Shown one piece after another: positions 46,541-54,930 of a DNA stretch of 62,665 bases. Both the position numbers and the translations under genes were made by a program. The first letter of the stretch is position 1, and each line of letters starts with the position of its first letter. Source of the stretch: Bacillota bacterium (GTDB lineage Bacteria > Bacillota > Clostridia > Lachnospirales > Lachnospiraceae); assembly GCA_023410575.1 (NCBI GenBank), contig JAEYPP010000060.1:1-62665 (forward strand). The letters run 5' to 3'. The notes beneath the pieces are model-generated. The model was not told where the DNA came from. It worked only from the letters and a program-made list of their open reading frames with translations, and ran no database searches.

Positions 46541-47617
46541 TCATTGTTCAAAATCATAAGTCATAATTACTTTAATAGCTTCTTTCGAAGCCATAGCATC
46601 AAAGCCTTTTTCCCACTGGGATAATCCCAATCTATGAGTAATCATTGGCTGAACTTTAATCGCACCAGATTTTAGAAGACGTATTGCATTTCTCCATGAT
46701 GTTGAATCATAAGCCATATGTCCAATAATGCTCTTATTCCACGAAGTAATATCATTGATAGAAAAATCTAATGGTTTGAACCCCATACCCACACGTACAA
46801 TTTCAGCATTTGGTCTGGTCATTTCAATCGCCTGTTTCAATGCAATATTGGCACCAGAACATTCGATCACCAGTCCTAAATTGTCTCTTCCACAGATTTC
46901 CTGGCAACGTTTTACAACATCCTCTGTGGAACCATTTACGCAATGTGTCGCTCCCAGTTCCTTTGCAACGCCAAACCTAACTTTAGTATCCTCTTGCAGA
47001 CCAACCATAACGATATTAACAGCACCCATAATTCTTGCAATCTGTACAGAAAACAGTCCCAGCGGACCAGTACCAAAAACAACTACATCCTGACCCGGAA
47101 GCAGATGTGCCTGCTGCGCAACTGCCTTATATGCATTACAGATTGGATCCAAGACCGCTGCTTCTTCATATTTCACACCGTCTGGAATCTCCCAAATTGC
47201 ATGCTTATGTATACGAAGAATTTCTCCAGGGATTTTACAATATTTTGTAAACCCACCACCCCAGCGATTGTTATCAAGTCCAAGATTCACCTTTTCTTCA
47301 CAACATAAGAAATCACCCTGATCACATGCTGGGCAAACACCACACACATGCCCGCTATTATCGGATACAATTCTCTGTCCAACCTTCCATTCTGTAACTG
47401 CTTCTCCAACTTTTACGATTTCACCTGCGAATTCATGTCCTCGTATAGAGTTGAATTCATCGGATCCGTTCTCAACTTTATAATGTTTCATATCTGCTCC
47501 GCAAATCGCAGCAGCCTTTACCTCAATAATAATATCCTCTGGTCCACACTCTGGTTCTGGAGTATCAATCAATTTATAACCGCCAAATTCTTTTCCATAT
47601 CTCGCTAGTGCTTTCAT
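46541..47617 (-). CDS. Zinc-dependent dehydrogenase (threonine/polyol-DH-like)
   Basis: 358 residues. Catalytic Zn: AAICGADMKHY, IRGHEFAGEIV; structural Zn lobe CGVCPACDQGDFLCC; cofactor site FGTGPLGLFSVQIA. First gene of the five-gene catabolic operon. Two MDR dehydrogenases in one operon suggest a substrate oxidised at two positions or two substrates. Confidence 0.92.
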   Translation of the reverse strand: MKALARYGKEFGGYKLIDTPEPECGPEDIIIEVKAAAICGADMKHYKVENGSDEFNSIRGHEFAGEIVKVGEAVTEWKVGQRIVSDNSGHVCGVCPACDQGDFLCCEEKVNLGLDNNRWGGGFTKYCKIPGEILRIHKHAIWEIPDGVKYEEAAVLDPICNAYKAVAQQAHLLPGQDVVVFGTGPLGLFSVQIARIMGAVNIVMVGLQEDTKVRFGVAKELGATHCVNGSTEDVVKRCQEICGRDNLGLVIECSGANIALKQAIEMTRPNAEIVRVGMGFKPLDFSINDITSWNKSIIGHMAYDSTSWRNAIRLLKSGAIKVQPMITHRLGLSQWEKGFDAMASKEAIKVIMTYDFEQ

Positions 47618-47733
47618 GTGTTTTCCTCCGTTTTTTACATTCTTTGTGATTCTCTTATTTTTCTTTTTATGTATCCTCTTAATAAGCGATGAATCTTGTC
47701 AACCAAATCATTTATTACTTATTATGTTACTCC

Positions 47734-47798
47734 TAAATGTTGTTTTCGTCAACATAAATATTTGAAAAAAAGATTTTAAACAGCAAAAACAACATTTA
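47734..47798. promoter_or_regulatory. Inverted repeat, putative operator
   Basis: TAAATGTTGTTTT (47734-47746) and AAAACAACATTTA (47786-47798) are perfect 13-nt inverted copies, 39 nt apart. The right half continues ATTGTTTGG. Confidence 0.6.
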
Positions 47799-47904
47799 AT
47801 TGTTTGGAAATCTGTCGAATTCCAACATTATTTTGCTGCACACTTATCCGTTTTAAAGATAAGTAATTAATCCCTATAATCTAAATATAGATTTTTTCTA
47901 TATT

Positions 47905-47927
47905 AAACAACAATTTAATTCATTGGA
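47905..47927. promoter_or_regulatory. Third copy of the operator-like half-site
   Basis: AAACAACAATTTAATTCATT followed by GGAAA matches the site at 47787-47810 (AAACAACATTTAATTGTTTGGAAA) as a direct repeat, about 118 bp away. It overlaps the possible -35 of the RraA gene. Confidence 0.5.
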
Positions 47928-47985
47928 AAAACATTATATATTCTGATATTATTTCCTCAACTAATAATATGTAGGAGGAAATAAT

Positions 47986-48666
47986 ATGGCAAACGTAGGA
48001 TGTAGAATTTATACAAAATTCAATAGACCAGATCCGGAATTAGTAAAACGTTTTGAAGGGATTCCTGTCGCTAATATCGATGACTGTATGAATCGTATTG
48101 CTTCACTAGATAGTACCTTAATCCCAATGAACGATTCACATATGGTAGGAACAGCATTTACAGTTCGCTGTTCTGAAGGTGACAACCTTATGTTTTTAAA
48201 AGCATTAAAAATGGTACAGCCTGGCGATGTTCTTATTGTTCAGGGAGCTGGTGGAATGAATCGCGCGCTCTGTGGGGAAATCATGAGTTCCGAAGCACGC
48301 GCAGCCGGTGTAAAGGGATTCGTTATTGATGGCTGTATTCGAGATCGCGAAACACTTCGTACATATACCGATTTTGCAGTGTATGCAAAAGGAGTCATTC
48401 CTAATGGTCCATACAAAAATGGTCCTGGTGAAATCAATGTTCCTGTAGCTATGTGCGGACAGGTAATTTGTCCTGGCGATATTATTGTGGGAGATCTTGA
48501 TGGTATCGTTGTAATCAAGCCGGAAGAGGCAGAAGAATTACTAGAAAAAGCACACAAAATTGCAGAAATTGAAAAGGGGTGGAAATCTACTATCGCTAGT
48601 GGAAAACAAATAGAAAAACCTTGGATTGATGAAAAATTAAAAGTACTTGGTTGTGAAATATTCTAA
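47986..48666 (+). CDS. RraA-family protein (4-hydroxy-2-oxoacid aldolase-like)
   Basis: 226 residues. GDVLIVQGAGGMNRALCGE with KGFVIDGCIRDRETL and PGDIIVGDLDGIVVI are the RraA/HMG-aldolase blocks; the Arg-Asp (RDR) pair is the metal and substrate site of the aldolase members. Relatives include RNase E inhibitors, 4-hydroxy-4-methyl-2-oxoglutarate aldolases and sugar-acid enzymes. The enzymatic reading is favoured because the next gene is a hydroxyacid dehydrogenase. TAGGAGG precedes the ATG. Confidence 0.88.
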   Translation: MANVGCRIYTKFNRPDPELVKRFEGIPVANIDDCMNRIASLDSTLIPMNDSHMVGTAFTVRCSEGDNLMFLKALKMVQPGDVLIVQGAGGMNRALCGEIMSSEARAAGVKGFVIDGCIRDRETLRTYTDFAVYAKGVIPNGPYKNGPGEINVPVAMCGQVICPGDIIVGDLDGIVVIKPEEAEELLEKAHKIAEIEKGWKSTIASGKQIEKPWIDEKLKVLGCEIF

Positions 48667-48726
48667 TAAACAAAGTGTGAATACGAATTAGAAAGGAAAA
48701 GGAACTGTGATGTTCCAGGTGACGAA

Positions 48727-49692
48727 ATGAAAATTGTTGTATTAGATGGCTATACTGAAAATCCCGGTGATTTAAGCTGGGATTCCCTAGCAGAACTAGG
48801 TGATCTTACTGTTTATGACAGAACTTCCACAATAGATGCCCCGATTATTATTGAGCGTATTGCTGACGCTGATATTGTAATCACTAACAAAACACCGATT
48901 ACAAAAAATACTCTTGATAAATGCCCAAACATTAAACTAATTGCATTTCTTGCTACGGGTTATAATGTGGCGGATTACAACTATGCGAAAGAAAAAGGCA
49001 TTCCAGTCGTAAATGTTCCAGCCTACGGAACTCAGATTGTTGGGCAGTATGCCATAGGCTTACTTCTTGAGATCTGCTCTCATTACGGTCACCACGATCA
49101 GACTGTCAAAGAGGGAAGATGGGAGAGTAATCAGGACTGGTGTTACTGGGATTATCCTATGATCGAATTATATGGCAAAACAGCTGGTATTATCGGTCTT
49201 GGACGAATTGGTCAAGCAAGTGCTAGAATTTTGAAGGCCATGGATCTGAAGGTACTGGCTTATGATGCATACCAAAGTGATGCTGGCCGTGAACTTGCAG
49301 AATATGTAGATATAGAGACTCTTCTGGCCCAATCAGATATCATTTTCCTGCATTGTCCACTTTTTCCTGAAACAGAAGGAATCATCAATAAATCTAATAT
49401 AGAAAAAATGAAAGATGGTGTGATTATTATCAACAATAGCCGTGGTCAATTAATCGTTGAACAGGATCTCGCTGATGCATTAAACAGTGGGAAAGTTTAT
49501 GCAGCAGGATTGGATGTCGTCTCTACAGAACCTATTCAACATGACAATCCATTACTAACTGCCAAAAACTGCATAATTACACCTCACATTTCCTGGGCTG
49601 CTCAGGCATCTCGTCAAAGAATAATGGACATTACAATCGATAATGTGAAAGCATTTATCAATGGTTCACCAATTAATGTTGTAAACAAATAA
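48727..49692 (+). CDS. D-2-hydroxyacid dehydrogenase (hydroxypyruvate/glycerate type)
   Basis: 321 residues. Rossmann motif GIIGLGRIGQASARIL, catalytic Arg in IINNSRGQLI, Glu in VVSTEPI and His in ITPHISWA. Likely reduces hydroxypyruvate or glyoxylate to D-glycerate or glycolate. Sixty bases after the RraA-like gene; its product would suit glycerate kinase 36361-37500. Two hairpins follow the stop. Confidence 0.92.
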   Translation: MKIVVLDGYTENPGDLSWDSLAELGDLTVYDRTSTIDAPIIIERIADADIVITNKTPITKNTLDKCPNIKLIAFLATGYNVADYNYAKEKGIPVVNVPAYGTQIVGQYAIGLLLEICSHYGHHDQTVKEGRWESNQDWCYWDYPMIELYGKTAGIIGLGRIGQASARILKAMDLKVLAYDAYQSDAGRELAEYVDIETLLAQSDIIFLHCPLFPETEGIINKSNIEKMKDGVIIINNSRGQLIVEQDLADALNSGKVYAAGLDVVSTEPIQHDNPLLTAKNCIITPHISWAAQASRQRIMDITIDNVKAFINGSPINVVNK

Positions 49693-49703
49693 TATGTTAC
49701 TTT

Positions 49704-49736
49704 ATCAAAATCTGCTTAATATAATCAGATTTTGAT
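49704..49736 (+). terminator. Hairpin directly after the hydroxyacid dehydrogenase
   Basis: ATCAAAATCTG (49704-49714) pairs perfectly with CAGATTTTGAT (49726-49736); no T tract. First of two tandem hairpins. Confidence 0.6.
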
Positions 49737-49744
49737 GAAGACTG

Positions 49745-49790
49745 TAGACAAAATGGTACTAGGTTGCGAGTCCTGGTACCATTTTGTCTA
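49745..49790 (+). terminator. Second tandem hairpin, 15-bp perfect stem
   Basis: TAGACAAAATGGTAC (49745-49759) pairs perfectly with GTACCATTTTGTCTA (49776-49790), with AGG/CCT inside the loop. The A-U base of the stem can act as T tract. Confidence 0.7.
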
Positions 49791-49875
49791 TGTTTATGTA
49801 AAGTCAATGATGGTGAAATGTAGAATCAGTCAATAGATATTATTAATTCTTGTTATCATAAACTTGGACAATTAA

Positions 49876-50457
49876 CTATTCGATAATTTTTATTTTTGTG
49901 TTATCTCGCAAACTTATAAGACTCCCTATTATACTATCACTATCTCCCAAATTATTCGTTTCTTCCTTTGTATCTTGATTTGTTATTTTAATCCCTACGA
50001 CACTTTTATCACTTTCTGCACTGTATTCATCATATATTTCATAGCTATAGCCATCATGCTCAAAACATAAATAATTCAAATCCAATCCTTCATTATCGAT
50101 TCCACCAGCACGTAAATAATAGGAATATGTAAATAATGACCATGATTTTTCAGTCTCGATTGGATATTCTAATTCGATCTTATCTTTCGTACCAAATCGA
50201 TATATAATATACTCCTGTTCATCCTTTGAGATACATATAGATGCCGTCTGATTTGAATTCGCAATTTTAAAGCTGAATAATAAGTCTTCCTTCTCATTGC
50301 ATAAATTATCATCTAGAACGTTAGAATCAACTTTATCTAACGTAATTGTATCAGAAGTTTCTTTATCTTTTTGTCCCACAGCGTTATTATTAGAACCAGA
50401 ACATCCAGACAGTATTACACTAACTAAAACGAAAAATAACAATACTTTAGGTTTCAT
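49876..50457 (-). CDS. Putative lipoprotein of unknown function
   Basis: 193 residues. Signal peptide MKPKVLLFFVLVSVILSGC with lipobox at Cys ~19, then an acidic soluble domain with no motif I know. It comes 5 nt after the methyltransferase stop on the same strand, but a functional link is not evident. Confidence 0.75.
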   Translation of the reverse strand: MKPKVLLFFVLVSVILSGCSGSNNNAVGQKDKETSDTITLDKVDSNVLDDNLCNEKEDLLFSFKIANSNQTASICISKDEQEYIIYRFGTKDKIELEYPIETEKSWSLFTYSYYLRAGGIDNEGLDLNYLCFEHDGYSYEIYDEYSAESDKSVVGIKITNQDTKEETNNLGDSDSIIGSLISLRDNTKIKIIE

Positions 50458-50462
50458 ATGAT

Positions 50463-51080
50463 TTACCTCTTTCTAGCTACTATTTTATTAATCGCATGAA
50501 AATGTTTAGGAGCTCCTGGATGCTCATCTTCCAAAACAAATTCTTTATGAGCAATCATTTCCCAATCTTTATATATTTCTAATAATTCCCCTTCTTTAGA
50601 GAGACCAATCGCAAAATCTTTGATATCATCGGATGCAGGTACTTTATCAGTAAATATTTGCATTATATGAATGCCACCACTATTCGTATGCTCTTTCGCT
50701 TCTTCTAAAAATTTGCGCCATCCATCATTTGTAACGAAATGCAACGTTCCATACGATATAATAAGATCATAGTTACATTCCCAGTGAAACGTACATAAAT
50801 CTTGAACAAAAGCATTAATTTTCACTTGCTTAGTTTCAGCGATTTTGTTTACCTTTTTAATCGCATTTTCAGATAAATCAAATGCTGAAACATCATGAAT
50901 GCCATTATCGATAAGAAAGAATGCATTCTTTGCTTCTCCACATCCTGCTTCAAGGACTCTCCATGTCTTTTCAAAATACTCAACATATTCTCTAACTTCT
51001 GGGTTAGGATTTACTCCAAATGCGGAGAGGTTTTCATTCTTATAACTTTCTTCCCAAAAAGGAATTCCCTTTTCTTCCAT
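50463..51080 (-). CDS. Class I SAM-dependent methyltransferase
   Basis: 205 residues. Motif I VLEAGCGEAKNAFFL, an acidic strand end SAFDLSENAIKK and ISYGTLHFV are the class I layout, near the TehB/thiopurine methyltransferase-like groups (start GIPFWEESYKNE). GGAG precedes the ATG at 51078-51080. Substrate unknown. A decayed stretch at 26190-26262 resembles part of this gene. Confidence 0.87.
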   Translation of the reverse strand: MEEKGIPFWEESYKNENLSAFGVNPNPEVREYVEYFEKTWRVLEAGCGEAKNAFFLIDNGIHDVSAFDLSENAIKKVNKIAETKQVKINAFVQDLCTFHWECNYDLIISYGTLHFVTNDGWRKFLEEAKEHTNSGGIHIMQIFTDKVPASDDIKDFAIGLSKEGELLEIYKDWEMIAHKEFVLEDEHPGAPKHFHAINKIVARKR

Positions 51081-51109
51081 GTTAATCTCCAATCAACATA
51101 ATTAGGTAT

Positions 51110-52249
51110 TTAAGAAATTATCTTCCTATCAACTAGAGCAAGCAATTCTTTCTCAATTGCAAAATCCTGTGGATATGGGTATCTCTTTCCAATACTTTCA
51201 AACATCTTCAAACAATTATTTGCTTTCTCTTCATTAATCTCACAAAGGGAATAATATGCATACAGTGCTCTTTGAACCGATAGTTGCCCCCTTACACGTT
51301 GCATTTCTTTCTTATGTTTTTCATAAAATTCTTTTGCATAATCCATATTGTCCTCAATCGCTACTAAGATATATAGCAGTTCCGAGTAGATAAGTAGCTC
51401 ATGAATGATATTTATGGATAAAGCCTTTTCAAGTATGTAGTTACCAAATTCTTTGGCCTCTTCAAATCGTTGGTTCATAACATAATAGGAGAACTGACTA
51501 ATTGCTTGTGCTGTCACTAATGGGTTATCCATCTTCGTTTCTCTTTCAAAGTGGAATAATTGTTCTGGTATGTCCTTAACTGGTACGTTATTCGATAAAT
51601 AATAGGCTATCTCCATAGAATTGTAAAAAGCAACTCTAGCGTCTTCATTCTTATGAAGAAGCATTGCATTGGCGCCATCTGTTCCCATTTCTGATAAGGG
51701 TAAAGCATTTGTAATAAATGTTGTAAAACTCATAAGAGCAGATATTAGCAATACGATAGCCAATATACTCAATTTGTTTTCTAACAGAACATATCCTATT
51801 AAACATGCGATACAAATAATTAAGTTTACAAAAGGACCACCTACGTTGTACAAAAAGACAGGAAAATTACTTCTGTCGCCTTCAGGTGTCAACATGATTA
51901 CCTGTCCACCTGTTCCTGCAATACTATAAGTCTTAATCTTTAACTTTCCTTCACTTTTTAATATCATAATTTTACCAAAACGAATGGATGAAAATCGATA
52001 GCCTGTAAGTAGTCCAAACACCATGTGTCCTATTTCATGTACACATATATTAATAAAATAGGCTACATAGCTTACTACAATAATAAGTACCAGATATAAA
52101 ATCACTTGAAACAAAGAAAAATCTACACCTTTATGTTTTTTAAATGCAGCAATATAAGAACCACCAATCACTCCTACAAACATACAACAAACTAGAAATG
52201 TAATAAGAAAAATTATCTTTTGAATCTTTGCCTTTCTTTTATAACTCAT
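51110..52249 (-). CDS. M50-type membrane metalloprotease-like protein with helical tail
   Basis: 379 residues. About five helices in residues 1-190, with HEIGH (His71, Glu72, His75) at the start of a helix and NALPLSEMGTDGAN as the second M50-like motif holding the third zinc ligand (Asp). Residues ~200-375 are soluble and helical, TPR-like. M50 enzymes cut membrane-bound substrates such as anti-sigma factors or signal peptides. An anti-sigma substrate is tempting given the sigma-factor remnant upstream, but unproven. Confidence 0.83.
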   Translation of the reverse strand: MSYKRKAKIQKIIFLITFLVCCMFVGVIGGSYIAAFKKHKGVDFSLFQVILYLVLIIVVSYVAYFINICVHEIGHMVFGLLTGYRFSSIRFGKIMILKSEGKLKIKTYSIAGTGGQVIMLTPEGDRSNFPVFLYNVGGPFVNLIICIACLIGYVLLENKLSILAIVLLISALMSFTTFITNALPLSEMGTDGANAMLLHKNEDARVAFYNSMEIAYYLSNNVPVKDIPEQLFHFERETKMDNPLVTAQAISQFSYYVMNQRFEEAKEFGNYILEKALSINIIHELLIYSELLYILVAIEDNMDYAKEFYEKHKKEMQRVRGQLSVQRALYAYYSLCEINEEKANNCLKMFESIGKRYPYPQDFAIEKELLALVDRKIIS

Positions 52250-52464
52250 AATGCCCCCCTCTTTCTTAAGTGAATTAGTAACCTATCTCTTTACTTCAAG
52301 TACGGTATAGCATAAATTTCTCATCATATGTATCTATCTTCTTACAAATTCTGGTTCAGCTCTTTCAACATTATAGCATATAATTCGTATAAAAAGTAAT
52401 ATTACTTTGTTGCTTATGGTCTACGTAGTTGCGATTCGAGTATGAAAAAAGATATGACAATCAA

Positions 52465-52797
52465 TTAATTTTCTAAAGTCATTTCCAATTCAGGCAAATC
52501 AGAAAACCCATTATCAGTTGAGATGTCTCCAAAGTTTGGGTGTACTGTTATGTATCTTTCTGATACCGTACCATCATTTAATGTTAATTGAACAGTTATG
52601 ACACGAATAAGCCATGCTTTTTTATGTTCTTCATTTTCAAATATTATTGAGCTTTGCATGTACTTTAAAAAAGTATCCTGAATAATATCTTCTGCTGTGG
52701 ACAGACATCGTGTGTAAGAAAGAGCTATTTTAATTAGAGTATCAGAATATTGTTCTATAACTGCAAGGGTTTCCGTTTTATGTCTTACAAATTCCAT
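52465..52797 (-). pseudogene. ECF sigma factor remnant fused to the tail of another protein
   Basis: 110 residues. Residues ~1-66 are sigma region 2 of an ECF factor (ALSYTRCLSTAEDIIQDTFL ... KKAWLIRV). Region 4 is missing. From about residue 67 the sequence (LTLNDGTVSERYITVHPNFG to ELEMTLEN) is not sigma-like and looks like the C-terminus of a secreted or anti-sigma-type protein. An internal deletion joining a sigma gene to the end of its downstream partner explains this. AAGGAGG and the ATG are intact, so a short protein may still be made. Confidence 0.65.
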
Positions 52798-52940
52798 TAA
52801 ATATCCTCCTTTCTATAGAAACATTCCTGAGACTGATAAAATATTGCATTAAATATGAATTTTTATTTTCAATATATAAAGATCAATTGTCTACTGTTAT
52901 CTTGGATAACAAAAGAGTACTGGAAAAAGATTCTATAAAA

Positions 52941-52978
52941 AGAACCTCCTAGTGCCAGTCTGACAAGCAATAGGAGGA
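52941..52978 (-). terminator. Orphan hairpin with T tract on the minus strand
   Basis: CCTCCTAgTGC and GCAaTAGGAGG form a stem with one mismatch (about 52948-52978); on the minus strand TTCTTTTT follows. No minus-strand gene lies just upstream, so it may be a leader element of the sigma remnant or a relic. Confidence 0.45.
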
Positions 52979-53089
52979 ACCAATCAAAATTTTTCTGTTA
53001 TCATTATAGATTGTGGCCATACTGTTGTCAACAATCACAAGATATAATAAAAAAGTAAACAATCAATCTACCTATTAGGAGGAAAAACG

Positions 53090-53581
53090 ATGCGGAAAAA
53101 AGCCTTAGTAATAATCGATATTCAAAATGACATTACTAAGAATTACAAAGATATTATCAGCAATATTAATAAAGCGATAGAATGGGCAGTCAATAATAAT
53201 ATTCATGTTGTTTATCTAAGACATGAGAATTTATCAGCTGGCACGAGGACTTTAAAACCCAATACTTATGGGTCTGAATTAGCTTTCGACTTGAAAGTAG
53301 TATCAGAGAATATTTTTACAAAATACAAAGGAAATTCATTAAGCTGTGAGGATTTTACAGAATTTATTAGTAAAAATGAAGTATGTGATTTCTACATAGC
53401 AGGAGCAGATGCTGTTGTTTGTGTTAAATCAACCTGTTACAACTTACGCAAAGCAAATTATGGCGTTAATGTCCTATCAGATTGCATTACAAGTTATGAT
53501 AAAAGAAAAATTGACGAAATGCTACGTTATTATGAAAGTAAAGGTTGTAAAATTACTTGTTTGAATGAGATTTCAATTTAA
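53090..53581 (+). CDS. Isochorismatase-like cysteine hydrolase
   Basis: 163 residues. Catalytic triad: Asp in VIIDIQNDI (D10), Lys in FTKYKGNS, Cys in AVVCVKSTCYNLRK preceded by the GADA cis-peptide region. Family members hydrolyse amides such as nicotinamide, or isochorismate. Shorter than typical (180-210) but with all catalytic parts. TAGGAGG precedes the ATG. Confidence 0.9.
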   Translation: MRKKALVIIDIQNDITKNYKDIISNINKAIEWAVNNNIHVVYLRHENLSAGTRTLKPNTYGSELAFDLKVVSENIFTKYKGNSLSCEDFTEFISKNEVCDFYIAGADAVVCVKSTCYNLRKANYGVNVLSDCITSYDKRKIDEMLRYYESKGCKITCLNEISI

Positions 53582-53605
53582 GCATTTTACATATTAACCA
53601 TAAAG

Positions 53606-53628
53606 TGGCGGGCGATTTCTCGCCCGCC
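53606..53628. terminator. Convergent GC-rich hairpin
   Basis: GGCGGGCGA pairs with TCGCCCGCC across a 4-nt loop. It separates the isochorismatase-like gene from the minus-strand frame at 53640. No long T tract. Confidence 0.7.
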
Positions 53629-53639
53629 GTTATGATTGA

Positions 53640-53882
53640 TTACTTTGTTATGACTTCAACCTCAACATCGAACAAATTTTCCTCAAAGGAATCTTCTATT
53701 TCTTGCTTTGAATTGACATTAAGACCATCATATAGAATAAATCTACCGGTTGCTAAAACAGCTCCATCTTCTCCTACATTGAACAAAATAACAACAGGAG
53801 CTGCACTTTCATATGTATAAAGATACATTGCATTTTCGGTCAATTCATCATTTACAAAAATTTTTTCACCTGAAAGTATGCT
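53640..53882 (-). pseudogene. N-terminally incomplete hypothetical protein
   Basis: An open minus-strand frame of about 80 codons that ends in TAA at 53640. The protein-like part reads LSGEKIFVNDELTENAMYLY and goes on to VITK. There is no ATG with a ribosome site: the first listed start is a TTG (53843) without one, and the open frame runs into the end of the phosphotransferase gene. It looks like the C-terminal part of a lost gene, or one started from a rare codon. Family unknown. Confidence 0.45.
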
Positions 53883-53887
53883 TGTAA

Positions 53888-54865
53888 CTATCTTGTCATG
53901 CTCATTTCCAAATTACGAATAATGTTATTAAGTTTCTCTCTCAAATCAAGTAACCAATTAGGTTCATTTGGAAAATCCACTGCTACACATCGAATTAAAC
54001 GAGCATAGCTATACAAATTAATAAAACGTCTCATGAGTGGTCTTGAATTTTCCATCTCTTCGGAATAATAATGCTCCGTTTTATATCCTTTCATAAATTC
54101 ATCCTTTGCAGTTTGAAGAATGGAAGGATCAAGTTCCTCATTAAGAGAATCAAAAACTTGTTCAATATCAAGCGCATACCAATGATACATACCATCATCA
54201 AAATCAATTACAGCACATGACTTTGTTTTATCATCATAAAAAACATTGTCTAGTTCAAAATCATAATGAATCAAGCCATAGTTATCATCTCGAATCAAAC
54301 AATCAGCTAGTTCTTTTTTTACTTTTTCCAACTCTAAAATGACATTAACTGGTGCACTATATTCTGCAAGTACTTCTTCCATCCATTCTAAAACCTCAAC
54401 ATGTGTCCATTTTTTAATGCTAGGTTTAAATTCTGATGACAAAGCATGCAATTTTCCCAAAGTCTTTCCATACTCGTACATGATTTCATTTGACATGTCT
54501 GTTGCTTCCATTGGAACCCCTGCAACTTTTTCGAAAGCACATGCATAATATTTCCCCCATTTAGTGTCCAGCTTAATGACCATTTCTCCCGATCGTGTCA
54601 GGATTGGCTTCATTGCTGGATAATCCTGATTGATTAGGTATGTAATAAATTCTAATTCACCTAAAATATTTTTTTCAATCTTTTCATCCATTGGAGCAAG
54701 CCGTAGAAAGCAAACCTGACCGTTATGGCAAAACGGATATATGGCATTGGATGATATGCGAAAATAAGACAGCATTGTATCAAGTGTCTCTGCATCATAG
54801 TTCCAATTTTTGATAGCTTCTTTCGCTAAATCAAAGTTTTCAAACAGATATGTTAATTTTAGCAT
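53888..54865 (-). CDS. Phosphotransferase (APH/choline-kinase-like)
   Basis: 325 residues, kinase-like fold. Brenner motif GLIHYDFELDNVFYD (catalytic Asp and Asn) and DFG-equivalent CAVIDFDDGMYHWY. Relatives phosphorylate aminoglycosides, choline, homoserine or sugars. The surroundings (RsgA paralog with an antibiotic-type leader upstream, 65 nt away on the same strand) make a resistance role worth testing. AGGAAAGG precedes the ATG. Confidence 0.9.
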   Translation of the reverse strand: MLKLTYLFENFDLAKEAIKNWNYDAETLDTMLSYFRISSNAIYPFCHNGQVCFLRLAPMDEKIEKNILGELEFITYLINQDYPAMKPILTRSGEMVIKLDTKWGKYYACAFEKVAGVPMEATDMSNEIMYEYGKTLGKLHALSSEFKPSIKKWTHVEVLEWMEEVLAEYSAPVNVILELEKVKKELADCLIRDDNYGLIHYDFELDNVFYDDKTKSCAVIDFDDGMYHWYALDIEQVFDSLNEELDPSILQTAKDEFMKGYKTEHYYSEEMENSRPLMRRFINLYSYARLIRCVAVDFPNEPNWLLDLREKLNNIIRNLEMSMTR

Positions 54866-54930
54866 AATAGTTTCCTTTCCTATTAAAACTGATCTTAGTT
54901 TATAAGTTACATTTTTAGTACGATCTTGGT

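Larger units (their letters stand above)
47618..47985. other. Divergent control region of the catabolic island
   Basis: 368 bases between the polyol-type operon and the RraA operon. It holds a 13-bp inverted repeat and a related third site (next entries). On the plus strand TTGGAA (47924) and TATTAT with an 18-bp spacer could be the promoter of the RraA gene, with the third site touching its -35 box. Confidence 0.6.
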
